Below are positions 17,746-26,496 of a stretch of DNA of 64,000 bases, one piece after another. The first letter of the stretch is position 1. Every line of letters starts with the position of its first letter. This DNA comes from Meridianimarinicoccus aquatilis (lineage in GTDB: Bacteria; Pseudomonadota; Alphaproteobacteria; Rhodobacterales; Rhodobacteraceae), in the NCBI RefSeq assembly GCF_004358675.1, contig NZ_SMZO01000012.1, forward strand, positions 39,033 to 103,032, read 5' to 3'. The translations under genes were made by a program, and so were the position numbers. Under the pieces are notes generated by a model. The model saw only the letters and a list, made by a program, of their open reading frames with translations, had not been told where the DNA came from and ran no database searches.

Positions 17746-18237
17746 ATGTCACTTTCCGAACAGATTGATGAAATTCACCCGATCGATATCGTCGAGACGC
17801 TGGCAGAGCATCACGAATGGGATTTCGACCGTGTGGGCGAAGATCAGATCGCCATGGCGGTCGAAGGTCAGTGGCGCACATATTCGATCACACTGGCATG
17901 GTCCTATAACGACGACATGTTGCGTCTGATCGTGAGCTTCGAGATGGAGCCGCCAGAAGACCGTTTGCCCGAGCTTTATGAAATGATCAACCAGACCAAC
18001 GACATGTGCTGGACTGGGGCGTTCACCTATTGGGCGGCGCAGAAACTGATGGTGTATCGGTACGGGCTTTTGGCCGGTGAACAAGGCGTTTCGGAAGACC
18101 AGATCACGCGGTTGATCGAAACCGCCGTCGCATCGGCTGAACGGTTCTATCCGGCGTTTCAGTTGGTCAGCTGGGGCAATTCCACGCCCGAGGCTGCGCT
18201 GCAAACCGCCATTGCAGAGGCTTACGGTCGCGCCTAA
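17746..18237 (+). CDS. YbjN-domain protein
   Basis: A 163-residue soluble acidic protein with a YbjN/type-III-chaperone-like fold: VETLAEHHEWDFDRVGEDQIAMAVEGQWRTYSI and SFEMEPPEDRLPELYEMINQTNDMCWTGAFTYWA are characteristic. No reaction is known; such proteins are often treated as chaperone-like or regulatory. The ATG at 17746 was chosen because the longer frame upstream has no family similarity; GAGG lies 9 bases before it. It precedes proC by 41 bases, a pairing common in the Roseobacter group. Confidence 0.8.
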   Translation: MSLSEQIDEIHPIDIVETLAEHHEWDFDRVGEDQIAMAVEGQWRTYSITLAWSYNDDMLRLIVSFEMEPPEDRLPELYEMINQTNDMCWTGAFTYWAAQKLMVYRYGLLAGEQGVSEDQITRLIETAVASAERFYPAFQLVSWGNSTPEAALQTAIAEAYGRA

Positions 18238-18278
18238 CCTCGCCCCGCCGCACCACCTGCGGCAGGACAGGAGCGGCG

Positions 18279-19091
18279 ATGCACGACACGATCACCACAC
18301 GGGGCCTTGCGGTCCTTGGTTGCGGCAAGATGGGGTCCGCCATGTTGGCGGGCTGGTTGCAGCGGGGGCTTGCGCCTTCGTCGGTTTGGGTGACAGATCC
18401 GCACCCGTCTGATTGGCTTTTGAGCATCGACGGGCTGAACCTGAACGTCGGGTTCCCCGAGTCGCCCGCAGTGGTTCTGGTAGCCGTAAAACCGCAGATG
18501 ATGGCCGATGCCCTGCCTGGCCTGACCGCACTTGGCGGTCGCGATACGGTATTCTTGTCGGTCGCAGCCGGTGTTCCCATTGCTCGCTATGCTGACATGC
18601 TGGGTGAAAACACACCGATTATCCGGTCGATGCCAAACACACCAGCGGCCGTTGGCAAGGGCATCACAGCTTTGGTCGGCAATGATCGCGTGAACGAAGA
18701 GGCCATGCGCATGGCAGAAGACTTGCTGTCCGCCGTGGGCCAGACCGTTCGGCTTGAGCATGAAAGCCAGATGGACGCTGTCACCGGCGTTTCGGGCAGC
18801 GGACCAGCCTATGTCTTTCACATGATCGAAGCGTTGGCTGCAGCAGGCGCCGCCGAAGGGTTGCCCACTGACCTGGCAATGCAACTGGCCAAGGCCACTG
18901 TCGCCGGGGCGGGCGCTTTGGCGGAAGCAGCGACCGAAACGCCGGCGCAATTGCGGGTGAACGTGACCAGCCCGAATGGGACCACGGCGGCGGGGCTTGA
19001 GGTGTTGATGGATGAGGCTGCCGGTTTGCCGCCTCTTATCCGCGCCACGGTCAAAGCCGCAGCAGATCGGTCGCGGGAGCTTGGCCAATGA
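18279..19091 (+). CDS. proC: Pyrroline-5-carboxylate reductase
   Basis: ProC reduces pyrroline-5-carboxylate to proline with NAD(P)H. The 270-residue protein has the Rossmann motif AVLGCGKMGSAMLAGW, the family segments VAVKPQMM, IRSMPNTPAAVGKGITAL and the signature VTGVSGSGPAYVFHMIEAL. The C-terminal helical domain includes VTSPNGTTAAGLEVL. An AGGAGCGGCG Shine-Dalgarno precedes the ATG. Its last bases overlap csaA by 4 (ATGA), so the two are translationally coupled. Confidence 0.95.
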   Translation: MHDTITTRGLAVLGCGKMGSAMLAGWLQRGLAPSSVWVTDPHPSDWLLSIDGLNLNVGFPESPAVVLVAVKPQMMADALPGLTALGGRDTVFLSVAAGVPIARYADMLGENTPIIRSMPNTPAAVGKGITALVGNDRVNEEAMRMAEDLLSAVGQTVRLEHESQMDAVTGVSGSGPAYVFHMIEALAAAGAAEGLPTDLAMQLAKATVAGAGALAEAATETPAQLRVNVTSPNGTTAAGLEVLMDEAAGLPPLIRATVKAAADRSRELGQ

Positions 19092-19426
19092 CCGAAGCAA
19101 GCTTCGACGATTTTCTGAAACTCGATATTCGGGTGGGGCGTATTGTCGAGGCAGAGCCGTTTCCGGAAGCCCGCAAACCGGCGATCAAGCTGCGCGTCGA
19201 CTTTGGAGCGCCGCTGGGAATTCGTAAAAGCTCTGCCCAGATCACGGCGCATTACACACCCGAAAGCCTGATCGGGCGACAGGTTATGGCGGTGGTCAAT
19301 TTCCCGCCGCGCCAGATCGGCAAATTCATGTCGGAAGTGCTGGTGCTTGGAGTGTCCGATGACAGCGGGGAGGTTGTGCTGATCTCACCAGATCAAGCCG
19401 TTCCGCTGGGCGGGCGGCTTTACTGA
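19088..19426 (+). CDS. csaA: CsaA-type tRNA-binding protein
   Basis: A 112-residue OB-fold protein of the CsaA/tRNA-binding domain family. LDIRVGRIVEAEPFPEARKPAIKLRVDFG and QVMAVVNFPPRQIGKFMSEVLVLG are diagnostic. Homologues are homodimers that bind tRNA and have been proposed to act as an export chaperone. It is coupled to proC by a 4-base overlap. Its stop overlaps the end of the convergent tdk by 7 bases. Confidence 0.88.
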   Translation: MTEASFDDFLKLDIRVGRIVEAEPFPEARKPAIKLRVDFGAPLGIRKSSAQITAHYTPESLIGRQVMAVVNFPPRQIGKFMSEVLVLGVSDDSGEVVLISPDQAVPLGGRLY

Positions 19427-20016
19427 GCGGGCTTCACCCTGTCACCGACCGCTTCGCGCCAATGACGGCGGCACAGCGAGACATAGGTTTCATTTCCGCC
19501 GATCTGCACTTGCGCCCCATCGGTCACGACGGTTCCATCTTCGTTTTGCCGCACAACCATGGTGGCCTTTCGACCGCAGTGACAGATCGTGCGAATTTCG
19601 CGCAGTTCATCGGCCAGCGCCAACAGTGCGGCTGAGCCGGGAAACAGCCCGCCCCTGAAATCGACGCGCAATCCATAGGCCATGACGGGAACGCTCAGGT
19701 CGTCAACAACCCGCGCAAGTTGCCAGACCTGATCGCGCGTCAGAAACTGGGCTTCGTCGATAAACACACAAGCCAAAGGTGCCTGGCCCAACAGCGTCTG
19801 GATTTGCGTGAAAAGATCATCCTCGTCGTCGAACACGGCTGCCTCGGCCCCGATCCCGATGCGACTGCCGATCCGGCCCTTGCCCGCGCGCCCATCGAGC
19901 GCAGCTGTCAGAAGATAGGGTTTCATTCCACGTTCGCGATAGTTGTGCGCCGCTTGCAAAAGCAACGTCGATTTACCGGCGTTCATGGTGGAATAGTGAA
20001 AATACAACTTGGCCAT
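19420..20016 (-). CDS. tdk: Thymidine kinase (type II)
   Basis: Phosphorylates thymidine to dTMP for salvage. The 198-residue protein has the P-loop in YFHYSTMNAGKSTLLLQ, the DEAQFL Walker B, the lasso region YGLRVDFRGGLFPGSAAL, and zinc ligands in ICHCGRKATMV and YVSLCRRHW. The start at 20016 (MAKLYFHYS) follows the family. There is no good Shine-Dalgarno; a longer frame from 20064 begins inside the transposase remnant immediately upstream. The promoter region has been replaced by that remnant, so expression may be altered. Confidence 0.93.
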   Translation of the reverse strand: MAKLYFHYSTMNAGKSTLLLQAAHNYRERGMKPYLLTAALDGRAGKGRIGSRIGIGAEAAVFDDEDDLFTQIQTLLGQAPLACVFIDEAQFLTRDQVWQLARVVDDLSVPVMAYGLRVDFRGGLFPGSAALLALADELREIRTICHCGRKATMVVRQNEDGTVVTDGAQVQIGGNETYVSLCRRHWREAVGDRVKPAQ

Positions 20017-20045
20017 GGCGGCACTATCGCGCGCACGAAAGAAGG

Positions 20046-20615
20046 TCACAAGCGGACAAACCATTCACCTTCCAGAAGCGATTTGGACCTGTCCCACTTT
20101 CGTGCCGCCTTTAGTGCTGGTTTATTCCGCGTCGTTTCGAATGCGACGGGGCTTTTCCAGCCAGATGCTGGGTGACGGCGGCGCGGATTCTTGAACCCGT
20201 TGATGTATTCGAAGATCGCCATCTCAGCCTGCCGCCATGTTTTCCAAGACAGGCGCCAGATCAGTTCAGCCTTGATGGTCTTGAAGAACGTCTCGACAGA
20301 CGGCTTGTCGTCGCAATTGCCCTTGCCGGACATCGAAACCCTGAACCCGTGTTGGCGCAGGATCTTCTGGTCGTCGTGAGAACACAGTTGCGAACCGCAG
20401 TCCGTGTGGTGAATGCAGCCCTTCGGCGGTGTCCGGAACGCGATAGCCATGTTCGACGCACGGATCGCGAGGTCACGCTTCATGCCGATTTCCTTCAGTT
20501 CATCTGTCATCCGTGGCCTGCAGTAGCGACCGGGACTGAGACGAGATTGTTCTTTGATCTGTGCCAGTGAGACAAGATCGGATCGCTGGCAGCGGCGTGC
20601 TGGGCGCCTTCGCAA
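20046..20615 (-). pseudogene. IS3-family transposase OrfB remnant with internal deletion
   Basis: The 189-residue frame joins two non-adjacent parts of an IS3-type integrase-fold transposase. The first part, CRPRMTDELKEIGM, normally lies before the catalytic core. The second, KRDLAIRASNMAIAFRTPPKGCIHHTD to NGFKNPRRRHPASGWKSPVAFE, is the end of the core. Roughly 90 residues between them, including the first catalytic Asp, are missing. Other positions have decayed: GSQLCSHD for GSQYCSHD, and DDKPSVETFF where DNSAVETFF is usual. The gene cannot encode an active transposase. It points into tdk, with its stop 29 bases before the tdk ATG. Confidence 0.88.
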
Positions 20616-20793
20616 AGCCCTGAAACCACGTGTGCTGACACCGACAAGATTGCAAAGTCGGTTGCCGGGCAGTGGCCCCTTATGTCGCTGGGATTGATAT
20701 GTCTGTTGCTGAGCTATGCAGCGAACACAGAATCGGTCTTCTTCGTTCAGCGTAGTGACCGACTAAGACCAAGATGATGTGCGAAACGGTGGT
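20616..20793 (-). other. Probable IS3 debris upstream of the transposase remnant
   Basis: These 178 bases hold no gene. They sit between the decayed transposase and the inverted repeat beside tRNA-Thr, where OrfA and the left end of the element would have been. I could not identify a terminal inverted repeat. Confidence 0.35.
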
Positions 20794-20829
20794 TCAGAAT
20801 ATACAGCAACTATGCTGCTGTATATTTGA
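20794..20829. repeat. Inverted repeat, 15-bp arms
   Basis: The arm TCAGAATATACAGCA (20794-20808) is matched by TGCTGTATATTTGA (with one G-U/T position) at 20816-20829 around a 7-base loop ACTATGC; the inner 11 pairs are perfect. It is 15 bases from the CCA end of tRNA-Thr. No U-run follows on either strand, so it is a poor terminator. Confidence 0.7.
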
Positions 20830-20844
20830 AAGTTTTTGGTGTGG

Positions 20845-20920
20845 TGGTGCCGCTGAAGGGACTCGAACCCCCGACCCCATCATTACGAATGACGTGCTCT
20901 ACCATCTGAGCTACAGCGGC
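20845..20920 (-). tRNA. tRNA-Thr (CGU anticodon)
   Basis: A complete 76-base cloverleaf on the minus strand with encoded CCA: acceptor GCCGCTG / CAGCGGC, D-arm GCTC/GAGC, anticodon loop TTCGTAA (CGT) and T-arm with TTCGAGT. It lies 63 bases downstream of the hemY stop. Confidence 0.97.
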
Positions 20921-20983
20921 GACCGGTGTCTGTTATCAGGACTTAAAACCGGACGGTAGCCCCACTTCACCAGATTTTTGCGA

Positions 20984-22447
20984 TCACTTTTCGGCAGTCG
21001 CATCGTGGTCAATGATGTCCGCATCCGACGCCGTTTCTGTGACGTCAGCATCGGATGTGTCATGACCCGGCAAGGTGCCAACGATCAGTGGCAGCATCGA
21101 AACCGAGCTGGCCTGAACAGTATCGCCTTCGGCTTTGTCTATCCATGTGAGCGTGTCAAACGCGTTGCAGCTATCGCAAAACGCTTTCCACTCTGCATGA
21201 ACATGACCGCAGTTCTCGCAGGTCCATTGAGGTCCACGCGACACCGTGAGAGCCTTTGCCAGCCACGCCTTGACGGTGCTGTCGTCAGACCCTTCGCCCC
21301 GTTCAATCGCCGCCATGAGCGTGAGCGTGCGTGCGTTTGGCGTGGTTTCTGCAAGGTCGCCAAGAGCTTTGCGCGCCGCCGGGAAATTCTCGGCGGCGAT
21401 TTCAAGCTCGGCCAACAGCATCTTACTTTCTGGATGCACAGGTTTTTGCGAGATCAATGCGCCAAAACGTTTGACGCGGGCTTGGGGTGTCTCGGTCGGC
21501 TCAATTTCCGCGAATGCGGCAGCAAGATCTGGATGCGGCTCGCGGCCCCAAGCTGCTTTCAGCGCCTTCGCGGCATTCTTGGGCTTCCCAAGGGCAATAT
21601 ATGACCGTGCAGCCATGGCTGCGGCGGGCACCAAAGCCGGCGCAAGGCGTGCAGCTTCGATCGCTTCGTCATGGGCGGTTGCGGTGTCACCGGCTGCGAT
21701 GCGGGCCTGCGCATCGGCCAACGCAAGGATAGCATCCCGGCGGCGGTGCAAATCGCGCGGCATGTGGCCGTATTTCAGCTTGGCACCCAGTGTCTTGCGC
21801 GCTGCTTTCCAGTTCTCGTTCTTGGCCTGAAGTTGCAGCAGCGTGTCAGACATTTCGGCATTTCGGGGTTTCAGAACGAACGCCTTTTCGGCCAGCTTAA
21901 GGGCTGTTTCCGTGTCGCCATCGCCAAGCTTTTGTTTCAAAAGCCCACGCACGCCCACAAAGCGGGTGTCGTCGTCGGTGAGCAGTCGCTTGTAGGCTTG
22001 GGCGGCACCGTCCCGGTCGCCTGACATCTCTGCAGCTTGGGCACGGATCAGGTTGGTCAACTCAGGACGACGCAAGAGCCGTTCGGCCTTGCTTGCCTTG
22101 GCCAGTGCAAGGTCACCTTCGCCAGATGCCAGCGCGATGTTGGCCTCTGTCAACATGCGAAAGCCTTTGCGTTCGCGATTGCGCGCAAAGAACCGGGTGA
22201 TCGCGGTTTCATCGCCCGCAAGAAAACGAAGCGACGCGAGTGTCAGCCCCAGCAATTTGAGAACCAGCCACACGACCACCAGCAACAGAACAATGGCGAT
22301 CACTGTCTGAACCGGGCCAAGCGTAAATTCATAGCTGGCAACGGCAATCCGCAGATTGCCGCCATTGTTGAGGAGCAACTCGGTCCCGTAAATCAGGCCC
22401 GAAACGGCAAGCACAAAGAGAAGGATCTTGAATAGGGATAAAAGCAT
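20984..22447 (-). CDS. hemY: HemY-like membrane TPR protein with C-terminal zinc ribbon
   Basis: A 487-residue protein. Two N-terminal membrane spans (residues ~4-24 and ~46-70) belong to the HemY_N family and are followed by TPR-like helices (EANIALASGEGDLALAKASKAERLL; AEKAFVLKPRN). Near residue 428 CENCGHVHAEWKAFCDSC forms a four-cysteine zinc ribbon, and the tail is acidic. The name comes from association with haem genes; this is not the protoporphyrinogen oxidase of the same symbol in Bacillus, and its role is unclear. It is 10 bases downstream of the Mic60-like gene, after hemD. Confidence 0.85.
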   Translation of the reverse strand: MLLSLFKILLFVLAVSGLIYGTELLLNNGGNLRIAVASYEFTLGPVQTVIAIVLLLVVVWLVLKLLGLTLASLRFLAGDETAITRFFARNRERKGFRMLTEANIALASGEGDLALAKASKAERLLRRPELTNLIRAQAAEMSGDRDGAAQAYKRLLTDDDTRFVGVRGLLKQKLGDGDTETALKLAEKAFVLKPRNAEMSDTLLQLQAKNENWKAARKTLGAKLKYGHMPRDLHRRRDAILALADAQARIAAGDTATAHDEAIEAARLAPALVPAAAMAARSYIALGKPKNAAKALKAAWGREPHPDLAAAFAEIEPTETPQARVKRFGALISQKPVHPESKMLLAELEIAAENFPAARKALGDLAETTPNARTLTLMAAIERGEGSDDSTVKAWLAKALTVSRGPQWTCENCGHVHAEWKAFCDSCNAFDTLTWIDKAEGDTVQASSVSMLPLIVGTLPGHDTSDADVTETASDADIIDHDATAEK

Positions 22448-22457
22448 GGAAACCTCC

Positions 22458-24092
22458 TCAGTTCGCCAGCAATGTGTTGACCAGCGTGTCGGCTGCTTCC
22501 GTCACGGCGAGATATTCCTGAGCGCGTGCCGTCCAGTCCGCAAAGGCGTCTTGGCCTGACGGTGGCAATTTCCCAAGTTCCGAAAGTGTCGTCGACAGAT
22601 CACCATCCGCGAGTGCGGCTTCGGCGCGTGACAACACCGCATCCGGGCTGTCACCTTCCCGCGGATCAAGGGACCGCACGCCACTTTGGACTTGAAGGAA
22701 TGACACCAGGCGATCCGCGATCCCGTCATCCACCGTCTCGCGGCGCGACGCGTCGAGGGCATCGCGAGCAAGGGGTGCGAAGCTGTCGCGCAACTGGGTC
22801 AACGACGCGATCCCGTCATCCGCGGCGGCGGAGAGTGGTTCCGGGATCTCGGCATTCTCGCCCAGCACCTGAAGCGCGCTTGCATATCCGGTGCCGGTCT
22901 TCAGCGACGCATCGAGGCTTGCAATTGCTTCGCGCACGGCGGCTCGATTTGCCCGCGCCTCTGCTTGCTCGGCTGCGACGCGCGCTTGCTCTTCGGCCTG
23001 CTGCTGAAGCTCAGCCGCGCGCTGTGCGGCGGCGTCCACTTCGGCTTGGGCGACCGCAGCACGGTTTTCAAGCTCTTGCGCAAGCTGGTTGTTTGTCGAT
23101 TGTTGATCGTCCAGTGCGGCGCGAAGGCTTTCCAAATCACGCTCATACGCCGCAAAGGCTTGCTTTGCAGTCTCGGAGCTTTCGGTCAGCGGGCGCTTTT
23201 CTACGGCAGACAAACGCTCGTTCACATCGGCAAGTCGTGTGTCCAAGGCCCCCAGTCGCGCTTCAAGGTCGGAAATGCCGCCTTGCACGGTTTCAATCGT
23301 ACCTGAGAGCGCTTCAATCTGGGTTACAACGCTTCCGACCTGTTCGCCAAGTCGATCACCGATCGCAGTCAGTTGCGCCGACGTGTCGGTTTCTTGCGGT
23401 GCCGAAACTGCTGCAGCGAGTTCGCTCAAGCGCGTATCGAGGCTGCTTTCGATGCCCGACAGCCGGTCAGCTTGCTGGGCAATCGCCTGCTCTACGGCTT
23501 CGTCATCGCCCATCAGGTTGCCACCCCACATGGTGGCTGCGCCGAAACCAAGCCCGGCAGCGATCAGGCCGCCAAAAACTGCCGGCACAAACCCGCCGCC
23601 ACCAGATTTCTCGGGTGCGGGCGCCGGGATGGGCGCGACAGGCGGGGTCGGCTCTTGTGGCTCTGGCGAAACGTTTTCAGGCTCGGGTTCACTTGGCTCT
23701 GTTTCGCCTGTCTGCGAGGCAGAAACATCGGATAGGCTGTCATCTTCGGCATCCGCCGTATCATCGGCAAGGAGCGTTGAAGCGGTGTCCCCTTCCAATT
23801 CGGTCGAATCGATTGTTGGCGTCACGTCGTCACCGACAAACTCCGGCTCTTCGGAAAGCGCCTCTTCGACGGCGGCGACATCACCACCATCGGCTGTAAC
23901 TTCGCCAATGATCTCGGCATCTTCAATGTCGGAAATATCTTCGCTTTCAAGAGGCTGGTCAGTGCCCTCTTGCGCATCAGTGATATCATCGCCGTCGGAA
24001 GAGTCCTGTAAACTCGGGTTATTCGCGGTGTGGTCTTCCGTATCGACCTCGGGTTTATCATCGTCGCGGCCGGTCTTGTCTTTAGAACTCAC
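22458..24092 (-). CDS. Mic60/mitofilin-like inner-membrane coiled-coil protein
   Basis: A 544-residue protein with a long acidic, low-complexity cytoplasmic N-terminus (about 165 residues rich in D, E, S and T, then PEPTPPVAPIPAPAP). A single membrane span follows (FVPAVFGGLIAAGLGFGAAT). Then come a long coiled coil (~residues 205-400) and a C-terminal helical mitofilin-like segment. This architecture and the position between hemD and hemY match the alphaproteobacterial homologue of mitochondrial Mic60, which shapes intracytoplasmic membranes in relatives. Sequence conservation in this family is low, so the call rests on architecture and synteny. Confidence 0.72.
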   Translation of the reverse strand: MSSKDKTGRDDDKPEVDTEDHTANNPSLQDSSDGDDITDAQEGTDQPLESEDISDIEDAEIIGEVTADGGDVAAVEEALSEEPEFVGDDVTPTIDSTELEGDTASTLLADDTADAEDDSLSDVSASQTGETEPSEPEPENVSPEPQEPTPPVAPIPAPAPEKSGGGGFVPAVFGGLIAAGLGFGAATMWGGNLMGDDEAVEQAIAQQADRLSGIESSLDTRLSELAAAVSAPQETDTSAQLTAIGDRLGEQVGSVVTQIEALSGTIETVQGGISDLEARLGALDTRLADVNERLSAVEKRPLTESSETAKQAFAAYERDLESLRAALDDQQSTNNQLAQELENRAAVAQAEVDAAAQRAAELQQQAEEQARVAAEQAEARANRAAVREAIASLDASLKTGTGYASALQVLGENAEIPEPLSAAADDGIASLTQLRDSFAPLARDALDASRRETVDDGIADRLVSFLQVQSGVRSLDPREGDSPDAVLSRAEAALADGDLSTTLSELGKLPPSGQDAFADWTARAQEYLAVTEAADTLVNTLLAN

Positions 24093-24125
24093 ACCAACAT
24101 TCCTTCCCTGATCCTGCGGGCAAGC

Positions 24126-24881
24126 TTAGCCTGCACTGGTTCCGTCCTCAAGAAAACTTCCGTTTTCCAATAGCTCTGCAATCTCGGCAATTATTTCATC
24201 CGCATCCGGGTGCCGCGCAACACGTATTTGCAGTTCAGCCGCACTGTGCACATTTACCGCTTGCGCAACAGCAGGGCTGATTGCCGCAATCCAAAGCGGG
24301 GCTTGCGACACCGCCAGATCGCCCGTGAGCAACTTTGCACTGCGGGGCGAAAAAAGTGGCAGAATGACAGGCGCGCTCCCGGCCAGAAGCCTGCGGGCCT
24401 GCTGCGAAATTGGGCAGGGTCTTTGGTCATAGACAACCGCGCCACGTGTTGGAATTCCGTGCGCCGCCAAAGCGCCGCTCACATTGCCAGTCACATGCGC
24501 CCCATGCAGGTGGACCAGCGGCGCAGCTTCTTGTGCGCATTTCAGCCCTGCGATTGTCGCAATCAGGCCGGCCGCATCACCCGGCCCCATATGCGCAGCG
24601 AAACCGGCGGCACCTGCGGCTTTGGCCGTGCGGGGCCCAACGCAAAATGCGGGCAGGTTTGCAGGGATATCGGCACCGATACAGGCGTCCACCCCATTTT
24701 CCGACGTAAAGATCACGCCACCCGCCCCGCGCAAAGCCCGCACCGCCGCCACGCGATCGTAAATGATTTCCAGTTTCGGGGCGATCAGAACAGGAAGGGT
24801 CGCCCCAAACCGATCCCGAAGCGCGCCCGCGAAGCGTTCCGCTTGTTTGACTGGCCGTGTCAGCAGCACGGTGGCGATCAT
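24126..24881 (-). CDS. hemD: Uroporphyrinogen-III synthase
   Basis: HemD closes hydroxymethylbilane to uroporphyrinogen III in tetrapyrrole synthesis. The 251-residue protein starts [21 protein letters not shown] and contains [29 protein letters not shown] and [19 protein letters not shown] [14 protein letters not shown], the usual weakly conserved landmarks. The frame extends upstream to 25364, but that part overlaps tsaD on the other strand and is not family-like. A GGGAA lies 11 bases before the ATG. It heads the hemD - Mic60-like - hemY group; hemC is not adjacent. Confidence 0.88.
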   Translation of the reverse strand: MIATVLLTRPVKQAERFAGALRDRFGATLPVLIAPKLEIIYDRVAAVRALRGAGGVIFTSENGVDACIGADIPANLPAFCVGPRTAKAAGAAGFAAHMGPGDAAGLIATIAGLKCAQEAAPLVHLHGAHVTGNVSGALAAHGIPTRGAVVYDQRPCPISQQARRLLAGSAPVILPLFSPRSAKLLTGDLAVSQAPLWIAAISPAVAQAVNVHSAAELQIRVARHPDADEIIAEIAELLENGSFLEDGTSAG

Positions 24882-24963
24882 CAAGTGGCTTCCCTGTTGC
24901 CGTTGCAGTACCCCGGTGGTAGCCCCGTACGACCATGTAAACAATGCCCTGACCCTTGAGACG

Positions 24964-26070
24964 ATGGATCCGATGGCGCAAACCCTGACAGTTCTTGGGC
25001 TGGAAAGCAGCTGTGACGACACCGGCGCAGCGATTGTGCACAAGCGTCCAGACGGCACGGCAGAGATCCTGTCAAACGTGGTAATCGGGCAGGCAGAGTT
25101 ACATGCCGCGTTTGGCGGCGTGGTTCCCGAACTAGCCGCCCGCGCCCATGCCGAGAAGATAGACATCGCAGTTGAGCAAGCCCTGTCCACTGCGGGGATG
25201 GGCCTTCGTGACGTGGATTTGATCGCCGTTACGGCGGGGCCGGGTCTGATCGGCGGCGTTTTGTCAGGTGTCATGTGCGCAAAGGGGCTGGCGGCGGGGG
25301 CTGGTTTGCCATTGGTCGGGGTAAACCATCTTGCCGGGCATGCGCTGACACCACGACTGACCAATGGGCTGCCGTTTCCATACCTGATGCTGCTGGTCTC
25401 TGGTGGTCATTGCCAGTTCTTGATTGTCGAAGCCGTTGATCGGTTTTCGCGCCTTGGCGGCACAATCGACGACGCCCCGGGAGAGGCGTTTGACAAGGTG
25501 GCCCGTCTCTTGGGGCTTGCGCAGCCGGGCGGCCCCTCGGTTGAGGGGGCGGCCCGGTCGGGCGATGCAGCGCGCTTCGCCTTTCCGCGGCCTTTGCTGG
25601 ACCGGCCGGGATGTGATCTGTCTTTCTCTGGGCTGAAAACAGCTGTTTTGCGCACGCGCGACAAGCTGGTGGCGGATCAGCACGGCTTGCGAGAGGCCGA
25701 TGTGGCGCACTTGTGCGCCGGATTTCAGGCTGCAGTTGCGGATGTCTTGGCCGAAAAAACCCGCCGCGCGATGCTGAACTATCTATCGCTGACGCCAGAA
25801 AGACCCGCACTCGCAGTAGCAGGCGGTGTGGCCGCCAACGGCGCACTGCGAAGCCGACTGTCGCAGGTCGCCGACACCGCCGGAGCGGAGTTTTGCGCGC
25901 CGCCGCTGAATCTGTGCACGGATAATGCCGCCATGATCGCGTTCGCCGGGCTGGAGGCTTTCGGAAATGGGCAGCGCGATGGGTTTGACTTGTCCGCTCG
26001 TCCACGATGGCCGCTGGACGACCGCGCACCCGCCTTGCTGGGATCAGGCCGCAAAGGTCCCAAAGCCTGA
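24964..26070 (+). CDS. tsaD: tRNA N6-adenosine threonylcarbamoyltransferase TsaD
   Basis: TsaD transfers threonylcarbamoyl to A37 of ANN-decoding tRNAs. The product has [15 protein letters not shown], the metal motif [41 protein letters not shown] (metal histidines), [11 protein letters not shown] and [14 protein letters not shown]. Both the ATG at 24964 and the one at 24973 are possible; 24964 was kept because GAG lies at workable spacing. It is divergent from hemD with an 82-base gap that must hold both promoters. Confidence 0.95.
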   Translation: MDPMAQTLTVLGLESSCDDTGAAIVHKRPDGTAEILSNVVIGQAELHAAFGGVVPELAARAHAEKIDIAVEQALSTAGMGLRDVDLIAVTAGPGLIGGVLSGVMCAKGLAAGAGLPLVGVNHLAGHALTPRLTNGLPFPYLMLLVSGGHCQFLIVEAVDRFSRLGGTIDDAPGEAFDKVARLLGLAQPGGPSVEGAARSGDAARFAFPRPLLDRPGCDLSFSGLKTAVLRTRDKLVADQHGLREADVAHLCAGFQAAVADVLAEKTRRAMLNYLSLTPERPALAVAGGVAANGALRSRLSQVADTAGAEFCAPPLNLCTDNAAMIAFAGLEAFGNGQRDGFDLSARPRWPLDDRAPALLGSGRKGPKA

Positions 26071-26131
26071 GGGCTTGCAGCCTCGCGCCGTTTGGCAGAG
26101 GTTGCAATTTAACACCGAAAGGAAAACCGCC

Positions 26132-26404
26132 ATGCTCTATGCCCTGCTTTGCCATGACAAACCCAACGCTCTGGAGGTTCGCAAAGCCAACCGAGACGAC
26201 CACCTCGCTTATATCAAGAGCTCTGGTGTGGTGACGCAGGCCGGCCCGCTGCTGGATGCAGAGGGCAACATGGCGGGCTCACTGTTGATCCTTGATGTGG
26301 AAGATGGCGACGCCGCACAGGCATGGGCAGACAACGACCCCTATGCCAAGGCCGACCTGTTCGCCGATGTGACCATCTATCCCTGGAACAGGGTCATCGG
26401 CTGA
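26132..26404 (+). CDS. YciI-like protein
   Basis: A 90-residue ferredoxin-like alpha/beta-barrel protein: MLYALLCHDKPNALEVRKANRDDHLAYIK, AGPLLDAEGNMAGSLLILDVEDGDAAQAWADNDPYAKADLF. The paired His and Asp (R-x-D-H-L and NDPYAKADLF) are the conserved YciI pocket. The function in bacteria is unproved. AAAGGA lies 9 bases before the ATG. It follows tsaD by 61 bases in the same direction. Confidence 0.88.
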   Translation: MLYALLCHDKPNALEVRKANRDDHLAYIKSSGVVTQAGPLLDAEGNMAGSLLILDVEDGDAAQAWADNDPYAKADLFADVTIYPWNRVIG

Positions 26405-26496
26405 TTGCCCTCAGCCGCCCGTTCAAAGCGAATGGTCGGACTCCTCTCCAGAAGGTATGCGGGGCGATCGGGAACTGGGAACGCACGCCTTCGGCG

